Source: an uncultured Prevotellaceae bacterium
GTDB lineage: Bacteria; Bacteroidota; Bacteroidia; Bacteroidales; Bacteroidaceae
Direction: 5' to 3'
NCBI GenBank assembly: GCA_946405695.1
Contig: CAMJIA010000069.1
Coordinates: 1-7,787 of the forward strand
Length of the DNA: 7,787 bases
This document shows, in pieces, positions 1 through 5,515 of this stretch; positions within the stretch are counted from its first letter, which is position 1, and each line of letters begins with the position of its first letter. A program made the position numbers and the translations under genes. Under the pieces are notes generated by a model. The model was not told the DNA's origin. It did not search any database and was given only the letters and a program-made list of their open reading frames with translations.

Positions 1-1924
1 CAATGTGCTGGCTGATGTTGTCGAGTGCCGATGTGGCCTCGTCGAGGAAGAGTACCTTGGGTTTTCTTACCAGTGCACGGGCAATGAGTATTCGCTGGCG
101 CTGTCCGCCCGACACGCCCTTGCCATCAACCGTGATGGGCGTGTCCATGCCTAAGGGGAACTTGCGGATGTCTTTGTCGAGTGCCGCCAGGCGTGCCGCC
201 TCCCAGGCATCCTCGTCGGTCAGGTGCGGGTCGTTGAAAATGATATTGTCGCGGATGGTGCCCTCAACGAGCTGGCCGTCCTGCATGCAAATGCCAATAC
301 AGAATTGTCGCAGGCTGCGCAGATTGATGTCACTCAAGTCGTACTGGTCGTAGAAAATGGATCCTGCTAACGGATGCTCCAGGCCCATCATCAGTCGCAT
401 TAGGGTACTTTTTCCGCAGCCCGAGCTTCCGACAAGGGCAACATAGTCACCGCTATTGATGCTCAGGTTCAGACCGTCGAAGAGCATAGGCATGTCATCG
501 GCATAGCGGAACTTCAGACCGCGTATGTCCACCCGCCCTGATATGCTCTTCACGACATGGGCTTCCTCCTTCACTTCAGTCCTTGCAGCAAATATAGGAC
601 GGCAGAGCCGTATCTCCGGTAGCATGCGTGACAACGTTTTCGTGATGGTCTGCAATTGAAACACGGCCTTGCCGACGATCCCTAAAACGGCACAATAGGC
701 GATATAGTCGGAGAGTGCCAGGCCATAGTGCCAAGCTGCCCACATCGTCACAATCATGGGCAGGAACTTGAGACAATAGCTGACGCCAGTGATATAGAAA
801 CTGGCCAAAGGCTGGCGGCTGCTGTACGCCTCTGTGGGTGCATAAGCCTTTGCCCATTGATAGAAAGCCCGGAACTCAGCCCCGCTGGTCTTGATTTTCT
901 GGATACCTGAGAACAAGGAAAACAGCGTGCCTATGAGGTGTGAGCCGCTGGAATTCACGCTTAACTGCACGATCTTTGCATAGTAGTACTCCAGCATGAT
1001 AGCCGCCAATTGTATCATTATAACAACCAAGCCAGTGAAAAGCAACGGGCCACCATAGATGAAGAACTGTATGAACATGACTGCTGAAAACAGAAAAGTC
1101 AATATGGTCGACAGGAAATCGGCCGTAAGACTTGAACTGACGCGCGACAACGACAGCAGACGGTTGGCGAGGTCGCCTGGCGTAAATGTCTTGGCAAACG
1201 TGGCAGGCAGTAGCAGCAGGCGCGACATGGTAGCCGTCTGCAGCGCATATTCCACCTTGTCCTTGATGCGTACCACCACCAGGTTGCGAGCTATCTGCAC
1301 CATCGTCAGTCCGGCGGCAGCACTGAAAAGCAGTGTGGCAATGGGAACAAGCTGACTGGCATCACCCGATGGAATCACCTCCGAAAAAATCAGCTTGCAC
1401 ACGTATGGCGTAAACATCGTCAGCAGAGCAACGCTTACGCAGGCCATCAGGCAGTAAAGCCAGTCATACATGCAGAGGCAGCTCAAGGCATAGCGCATTA
1501 TTTTCCTGGCAGTCAGTTTCTCGTCTGTAAGAGGCTGACAGGTAATCAGTGCCTCCCTCTTCAGCAGGTCTGCACTTTTGCTGGCCATCATAAGTTTACC
1601 TGTCTTCGGATGAGTGAACGTATAATCTGTAAAGCCGGGAACAAGTATGACGGGCGTGTCGTCGTCGGCCATAAATCCCATCATGTGGCCCGTACAGCGC
1701 GACCACCAACGGTCGGTCAGCGTAATGTAGCGGAAGAAAACGTTATAGCTGTCTAACAACGTCTCTATCTTCTCGATGTCCGATGGCAAATCTACAGCCG
1801 ACTGCATCTGCTTCCATAGCTTCCGGTCTATTATGGATCGCAGAATGTCCCGTGTCTGGCTCATCGCCTTGCGGTCACCATCCATGCGGTGGGCTAACTG
1901 CTGGTGGAATAGATTCGTTCTCAT
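1..1924 (-). CDS. NHLM/NHLP-type bacteriocin export ABC transporter, permease/ATPase subunit (ABC2-like), 3' end cut by window
   Basis: I translated this strand codon by codon from ATG 1924 to the window edge and found 641 uninterrupted codons. Residues 1-140 form a soluble N-terminal domain with no C39 peptidase Cys/His pattern. Residues about 142-430 are a six-helix-type exporter membrane domain with hydrophobic stretches near 155-175, 192-215, 265-310 and 375-425. It carries FTPGDLANRL (248-257), a stretch typical of NHLM-family permeases. The ATPase follows: Walker A GSSGCGKST 499-507, Q-loop Q548, signature VSGGQ 604-608, Walker B KVLFLDE 623-629 and D-loop SALD 632-635. The H-loop and C-terminus lie past the left edge. 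The start is 4 bases after the stop of the upstream ABC gene, so translation is probably coupled. An intact Walker B glutamate (E629) suggests active ATP hydrolysis. The substrate is inferred from gene order, presumably a modified peptide. The ABC exporter call is near certain; the NHLM subtype is likely. Confidence 0.9.
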   Translation of the reverse strand, partial: MRTNLFHQQLAHRMDGDRKAMSQTRDILRSIIDRKLWKQMQSAVDLPSDIEKIETLLDSYNVFFRYITLTDRWWSRCTGHMMGFMADDDTPVILVPGFTDYTFTHPKTGKLMMASKSADLLKREALITCQPLTDEKLTARKIMRYALSCLCMYDWLYCLMACVSVALLTMFTPYVCKLIFSEVIPSGDASQLVPIATLLFSAAAGLTMVQIARNLVVVRIKDKVEYALQTATMSRLLLLPATFAKTFTPGDLANRLLSLSRVSSSLTADFLSTILTFLFSAVMFIQFFIYGGPLLFTGLVVIMIQLAAIMLEYYYAKIVQLSVNSSGSHLIGTLFSLFSGIQKIKTSGAEFRAFYQWAKAYAPTEAYSSRQPLASFYITGVSYCLKFLPMIVTMWAAWHYGLALSDYIAYCAVLGIVGKAVFQLQTITKTLSRMLPEIRLCRPIFAARTEVKEEAHVVKSISGRVDIRGLKFRYADDMPMLFDGLNLSINSGDYVALVGSSGCGKSTLMRLMMGLEHPLAGSIFYDQYDLSDINLRSLRQFCIGICMQDGQLVEGTIRDNIIFNDPHLTDEDAWEAARLAALDKDIRKFPLGMDTPITVDGKGVSGGQRQRILIARALVRKPKVLFLDEATSALDNISQHI

Positions 1925-1928
1925 CGTG

Positions 1929-3683
1929 TCACGCGTATTTTAACAGGTTGCTGTAAAGACCGTCCATCTGACTCAGCTCGTCGTGCGTGCCGTGCTGGGT
2001 GATGTGGCCGTGTTCTACAACATAGATCTGCTCGCACTTGGCAATGGTCTCGAGGCGATGGGCAATCATGATGGTTGTTATGCCCATGTCATAAAGATGT
2101 CCCATCACCTTGGCTTCCGTCTCAGGATCCAGTGCCGAGGTGCCCTCGTCCATGAGCAGCACGGTAGGCTCCTTGGCCAGTGCGGTGGCTATCTCGATGC
2201 GCTGTCGCTGGCCGCCGCTGAAGTTCTTGCCACGCTCAGCAACGACTCCCCGATAGGCTCCAGGACGTTCCATGATCTCATGGTGTATCTGCGCATCGTT
2301 GCAGGCCAGCACCATAGCGAAGTCTTCTATCGAATCGTCCCACATCTTGACATTGTCTGCAATAGTGCCTTCAAAGAGGGTTACGTCCTGATTGACCACC
2401 GAAACAGAGTTGACGAATGTCATACGGTCGATGGCCTTACGGGGCTTGCCGTCGAACAGCACTTCACCCTCCCATGGCTCATACAGCCCCGACACGAGGC
2501 TCAGGATGGTGCTCTTGCCGCAACCCGAGGGGCCTACCAGAGCGATGCGCTCGCCAGCCTTGATTTTCAGCGAGAAGTGACTGATGATGGGCGGCAGGTT
2601 ACGGTCGTAGCCGAAGGTGACGTCGCGCAGTTCTATCTCACCTGCCAGTTTGGCCACATCTGGCAGTTCGTCATCGGTCGGCAAACGCAGTTCAGCGCAT
2701 TCCGGCTTACAGTCGGTCACCTCCTTGATGCGCTGGATAGACGAGTTGATTCTCAAAGCGGTCTGTACGCTGGCAATAGTCCTGATGATGGGATTGATGG
2801 ACTCGTTGATAAGTCCTTGTGAGGCCAGTATCATGCCAGGTGTCATCTCACCTTGCAGGATGAACCAGGTGCCCATACATAGTATGACACCATTGGTAAC
2901 CTCCAATATAAACTCCGGCAGGGCGCTCAAATAAATATTATTGGTGAAGGTGTTCACGCGGGCATTCATAGACTGTGCATAGGTTTTCTCCCATTGTGCA
3001 TAGAAGTGTCGCTCACCGCCCAAGGCCTTGATGGTGTCCAGATTACCCATTCCCGTCATGGTGACGTTTTGTAGCCGCGTCTCCGTCACTTCCAGGTTCA
3101 TGGCGAGTTCCTTCTGCTTGTTGGCAGTGCTGCGCATCACGTAAACGAGCAACAGGATGGAGAATATTTCCAGCAATCCCAGTTTCCAGTTGAAAAGCAT
3201 GACAAAATAACAGCAGAGAATGGGCAGAATGAGCAAGCTTACGGCCGCCAGGGAGTAGTCTATCAGCCTGGAGGTCTTTGCGATGGTGGTGTAGCGTGCC
3301 GCCAGTTCACCTGGTGAAAATTGGGTGAGCAGCGTCATCGGTAGTCTAAATACTGTCCACAGGAAATTCGACGAAGTGGTGATGTTGACTCTTGCCTGAC
3401 TCTTCCGGCGTAAAATAGAGAACCCTATCCAGACCACCAGTTCAAGCACGAACAGCAGGATATACAGCACTATCAGGGGGGTAAACCATTCCGGGTTCTT
3501 CTGTGTGATGATGTTGTCGGTATAAACCTGCTGAAACAGTGACGGAAATATGTTGACTATGGAATTAATGGCAAGGACAATAATACCATTGAAGGCAAAA
3601 AGCATATTGCCCTTTAGGAAATAGCGTAATGCCGATACCATCGACAACGCGGCTTTTCGGTTGCGCGTCTTCTCTGCCATCAT
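1929..3683 (-). CDS. NHLM/NHLP-type ABC exporter, permease/ATPase subunit lacking the C39 peptidase domain (ABC1-like)
   Basis: This 584-residue half-transporter combines a membrane domain (about 20-320; hydrophobic stretches near 28-48, 69-90, 144-164, 167-183, 257-277) with an ATPase (about 345-584). Visible motifs are A-loop Y359, Walker A GPSGCGKST 384-392, Q-loop Q432, signature FSGGQ 488-492, Walker B TVLLMDE 507-513 with catalytic E513, D-loop SALD 516-519 and H-loop H542. The sequence after E513 is GTSALD where ATSALD is usual. FSPGELAARY (122-131) matches the conserved loop of this exporter group. Family members acting as ABC1 normally start with about 140 residues of C39 leader peptidase; this protein goes almost straight into the first helix, so it cannot cleave a leader. 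Its first ATG (3683) lies in the overlap with the adaptor gene; a second ATG follows at 3680. It probably pairs with the ABC protein encoded downstream. A generic lipid or drug exporter is the alternative. Confidence 0.92.
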   Translation of the reverse strand: MMAEKTRNRKAALSMVSALRYFLKGNMLFAFNGIIVLAINSIVNIFPSLFQQVYTDNIITQKNPEWFTPLIVLYILLFVLELVVWIGFSILRRKSQARVNITTSSNFLWTVFRLPMTLLTQFSPGELAARYTTIAKTSRLIDYSLAAVSLLILPILCCYFVMLFNWKLGLLEIFSILLLVYVMRSTANKQKELAMNLEVTETRLQNVTMTGMGNLDTIKALGGERHFYAQWEKTYAQSMNARVNTFTNNIYLSALPEFILEVTNGVILCMGTWFILQGEMTPGMILASQGLINESINPIIRTIASVQTALRINSSIQRIKEVTDCKPECAELRLPTDDELPDVAKLAGEIELRDVTFGYDRNLPPIISHFSLKIKAGERIALVGPSGCGKSTILSLVSGLYEPWEGEVLFDGKPRKAIDRMTFVNSVSVVNQDVTLFEGTIADNVKMWDDSIEDFAMVLACNDAQIHHEIMERPGAYRGVVAERGKNFSGGQRQRIEIATALAKEPTVLLMDEGTSALDPETEAKVMGHLYDMGITTIMIAHRLETIAKCEQIYVVEHGHITQHGTHDELSQMDGLYSNLLKYA

Positions 3684-4531
3684 TCAAACTTTTGCTTTAG
3701 GTTACGGAAACGTGTACGCGACGACTCGAACAGATACTGGAACATGCTGCGTCGGTGGGTCTCGGTGAGCACTGAACAGTAGGTGCCGATGCCCATGCTC
3801 ACATTTTCTGGCTCGCCAAACGACCAGTCGTATTGCGTGGAGTCCTCAGGTGAGCGTAGCAAGTCGATGCGCACCTCGTAGACCACATCGCCCTGTTCCA
3901 GCAATCGCTTGGCCAAGATGTTCGACTTCAATGTCTGGCGCACATCGTCGGCATCGGCAGGATAGCGCACAACCTGACTTATGCGGCCTCGCACATAGCC
4001 TATCTCGTCGCGCTTCTCGTCGGCGGGCCATACCTGGGCCTCCATGCTTATGAGCAGGTCACGCTGGGCCTCATTGTCGGCATAGGCGATGAGTTGGGTG
4101 TGCTGCGACTGTCCGTCGGATGCATTACCGTCAACCACGCTGACAATAGGATCGAAGGCCTCAAATGGCTCATTGTCTGTCTTCGTGCTGATGACAAGTC
4201 CATTCACCGTGCTCGTCAGGAAACTATGGCTGTCGCCGATGGATACCATCGCCACTGTCTGACCCTGACGCACGCTGTCGCCATTATGTACCAGCATCGT
4301 ACGCACAATACCCTTGTTGGGCAGCGTGATGTCGGTGGTTCCCTGCACGGGAAAGACCACTCCCGAATAATAGGCCTTGTCGCTCACATTACCCAAAAAG
4401 CCCCATACGATGAATGCTGCCAGTAGCAACGCTGCTGCCGCAGCCAACAGATAGGTGGGAACATAAGTCACACGCAGATGGTCGGCTATCTGTTCGGGCG
4501 ACTGAACTATTTTCTCAGAATCATCCTTCAT
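3680..4531 (-). CDS. short HlyD-family membrane-fusion/adaptor protein of an NHLM-type export system
   Basis: The protein has 283 residues when started at ATG 4531. A cytoplasmic N-terminus (1-25) is followed by one membrane anchor (about 26-46, alanine/leucine rich) and a periplasmic part. Residues about 56-133 form a biotinyl-lipoyl-like fold, with GIVRTMLVHNGDSVRQGQTV at 74-93 as the first half and VNGLVIS near 109-115 opening the second. The halves are joined by only about 15 residues, so the long coiled-coil hairpin of typical HlyD proteins is absent. A beta-barrel-like region follows (about 145-255) and the C-terminus is basic. The in-frame TTG at 4558 would add nine residues but lies inside the -7 promoter box, so ATG 4531 is preferred. 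The stop overlaps the next gene start (ATGA, 3680-3683). As first gene of the operon it probably links the two ABC subunits to the outer membrane. The exact subfamily is inferred. Confidence 0.85.
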   Translation of the reverse strand: MKDDSEKIVQSPEQIADHLRVTYVPTYLLAAAAALLLAAFIVWGFLGNVSDKAYYSGVVFPVQGTTDITLPNKGIVRTMLVHNGDSVRQGQTVAMVSIGDSHSFLTSTVNGLVISTKTDNEPFEAFDPIVSVVDGNASDGQSQHTQLIAYADNEAQRDLLISMEAQVWPADEKRDEIGYVRGRISQVVRYPADADDVRQTLKSNILAKRLLEQGDVVYEVRIDLLRSPEDSTQYDWSFGEPENVSMGIGTYCSVLTETHRRSMFQYLFESSRTRFRNLKQKFE

Positions 4532-4555
4532 ATTATAATAATTAGAATCACTTTG

Positions 4556-4586
4556 CAAAGATAAACATTATTTTTTATTTTTCAAA
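4556..4586 (-). promoter_or_regulatory. Bacteroidetes-type promoter of the exporter operon
   Basis: On the minus strand there is a TTTG -33 box (4583-4586), a 19-base AT-rich spacer and TATCTTTG (4556-4563), a perfect match to the TAnnTTTG -7 consensus of the Bacteroidetes primary sigma factor. Transcription would begin near 4549-4552, leaving a leader of about 20 bases before ATG 4531. No Shine-Dalgarno sequence is present; the leader is AT-rich, as is normal in this phylum. Confidence 0.8.
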
Positions 4587-4616
4587 CATTCTGCGTCTTT
4601 TTTGGGCAAATAGTCA

Positions 4617-4641
4617 GGATTATCCTCATCGTCGTTATTAT
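4617..4641. repeat. 25-base direct repeat, copy 1
   Basis: This stretch is identical to 4885-4909; the two copies start 268 bases apart. On the minus strand it reads NNDDEDNPD in a frame that stops at 4587-4589, just before the operon promoter. After the identical stretch the copies differ by base changes that keep several residues or residue types in this frame. Confidence 0.85.
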
Positions 4642-4699
4642 GATACTTGAAAAGGGTCTGTTCTTGTCGACTTTGTTCATTATATCTCGTATTTATATC

Positions 4700-4897
4700 T
4701 TAAGGTTGTTGGCAGTTGGATTCCAATAATCTTTCAGATTGCGGCGCTTGACATCTTTGTTGCCTGACTTCTTGCCAACTTTGATGATAATTCATAACAT
4801 AATACTCTTTCCAATAGTCAGCTATCTCACAGATGTATTTGTTGCGAGCTAAAGCAGTCATCATTGATTGACGGACAGAAGTCGGGATTATCCTCAT
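4700..4897 (-). pseudogene. possible decayed coding region, or spurious 65-codon ORF
   Basis: An open frame of 65 codons starts at ATG 4897, inside the second 25-base repeat. I do not recognise the product. A piece such as NKYICEIADYWKEYYVMN (19-36) looks protein-like. From about 4791 a different frame becomes more convincing: it contains KKSGNKDVKRRNLKDYWNP and stops at 4693-4695. Together they would fit an old gene broken by a frameshift near 4790. There is no promoter-like sequence or ribosome site ahead of the ATG. The reading as a genuine small protein is weak, and chance open frames are possible. Confidence 0.25.
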
Positions 4898-4909
4898 CGT
4901 CGTTATTAT
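4885..4909. repeat. 25-base direct repeat, copy 2
   Basis: This is identical to 4617-4641. In the matching minus-strand frame it again gives NNDDEDNPD, followed by FCPSINDDCFSS and a stop further downstream, compared with YLPKKDAECLKN in copy 1. Aligned positions keep an aromatic residue, proline, an acidic cluster and cysteine. Confidence 0.85.
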
Positions 4910-4915
4910 AACAGA

Positions 4916-5077
4916 TCAGTTCCAAAGCATCACCATACGTTTCTGCTCTATGGTGTTGCCATCACCACCAACAATCTCCAGTTGCTCATTGTACCAGGTC
5001 TCTACAGGAACTTGTGACACCCAGGAGCCAGTCCCTGTGACTACATATCCCTTTCTGACCAAAATCGGCGATTTTGG
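4916..5077 (-). pseudogene. orphan C-terminal gene fragment without a start codon
   Basis: A minus-strand open frame runs from just after an in-frame TGA in the palindrome region to TGA 4916-4918. It contains RKGYVVTGTGSWVSQVPVE, then WYNEQLEIVGGDGN, and ends MVMLWN. The composition (Trp, Tyr, Gly and Val spaced as in beta-rich domains) looks like a real protein terminus. There is no ATG until six codons before the stop, and the frame begins inside the 27-base palindrome. I do not recognise the family. The best reading is the 3' end of a gene whose 5' part was lost when the adjoining repeats arrived or recombined. Confidence 0.35.
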
Positions 5078-5081
5078 TCAG
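5055..5081. repeat. perfect 27-base palindrome (13-base arms, one-base centre)
   Basis: The left arm CTGACCAAAATCG (5055-5067), a central G (5068) and CGATTTTGGTCAG (5069-5081) are exactly complementary. There is no following T-run on either strand, so an intrinsic terminator is unlikely. Its right arm runs directly into the 22-base tandem repeat at 5076-5141. It could be a protein-binding site, a hairpin or a mobile repeat end. Confidence 0.85.
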
Positions 5082-5141
5082 TAAATTCAGTGAATTTGGT
5101 CAGTAAATTCAGTGAAATTACAATGCAAATTCAGTGAATTT
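5076..5141. repeat. 22-base tandem repeat with a palindromic core, three copies
   Basis: The core AAATTCAGTGAATTT (7-base arms around G) occurs at 5083-5097 and 5127-5141 exactly, and as a one-change copy at 5105-5119. Starts are spaced exactly 22 bases. GGTCAGTAAATTCAGTGAA is repeated in full at 5076-5094 and 5098-5116. Spacing of two helical turns would place the palindromes on one face of the DNA. Confidence 0.85.
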
Positions 5142-5272
5142 ATAAAGTAAGGTCTAATCCCCTTTATATGAAGGAGTTACGATTAATGGTGTTATCAGAT
5201 AGATGTGTAAAGAAAAGTGCCTAAATTTTTGGTATTTTTCAGCCGTTAAAATGCCTGTTTTAAGCGAATTTC
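5142..5272. other. gene-free spacer
   Basis: This AT-rich stretch has no credible gene. The only open frame of note is an 18-codon plus-strand ORF beginning at the ATG near 5168, with no supporting promoter or similarity that I recognise. Confidence 0.5.
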
Positions 5273-5388
5273 ATGTCAGGTAAATGTGAGGTAATGAGAG
5301 GTCCATGTCAGGTAAATGTTAGGTAACATTTCGCGTAACCCGCTGATAATCAGCACCGCATGTTAGGTATGTCAGGTATGTGAGGTAA
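5273..5388. repeat. iteron-like array of ATGTNAGGT(AA) units
   Basis: The first cluster has units at 5273-5283, 5284-5294, a degenerate one at about 5294-5304, then 5305-5315 and 5316-5326, so the period is close to 11 bases. The second cluster has units at 5360-5368, 5369-5377 and 5378-5388 with a 9-base period. The fifth base varies (C, G or T) and the rest is almost fixed. Between the clusters lies a perfect GCTGAT-A-ATCAGC palindrome (5342-5354). The array lies between the terminator of the LRR gene and the exporter operon. I cannot name the binding protein. Confidence 0.8.
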
Positions 5389-5426
5389 TTTCAACTTCGT
5401 GCAGGAATTTGCCCCAAATAGTGCAG

Positions 5427-5458
5427 AAAAAAAATGCGGACAGCCAAAGCCGTCCGCA
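5427..5458 (-). terminator. intrinsic terminator of the LRR protein gene
   Basis: On the minus strand, 5458-5435 forms a 10-bp stem (TGCGGACGGC with GCTGTCCGCA, one G-U pair) with a four-base loop. Eight T residues follow (5434-5427). It begins about 58 bases after the stop codon of the LRR gene, the expected position for its transcript end. Confidence 0.92.
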
Positions 5459-5515
5459 CTAGGTATGTAACAAAAGAACCGTCCCGCTGTTACAGGCTTT
5501 TCGGACTGAGTCTTT

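Noticed and set aside
3..1355. Several plus- and minus-frame ORFs of 60-116 codons
   Set aside because: They are antisense or off-frame shadows of the continuous 641-codon ABC2 reading frame.
1983..2822. Plus-strand open frame of 279 codons
   Set aside because: It lies wholly inside the ABC1 gene, whose ATPase motifs are intact on the minus strand; the plus-strand translation shows no domain pattern.
4094..4426. Plus-strand open frame of 110 codons
   Set aside because: It is antisense to the HlyD-like gene, with no promoter or domain features.
4582..4680. 32-codon minus-strand ORF starting at ATG 4680
   Set aside because: It ends within the -33 box of the operon promoter and uses a frame of the 25-base repeat that is less conserved than the NNDDEDNPD frame.
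5055..5081. Palindrome as a rho-independent terminator
   Set aside because: No T-run follows on either strand and no intact gene ends at it.
5273..5388. CRISPR array
   Set aside because: Units are only 9-11 bases with no spacers of constant length and no cas genes nearby.
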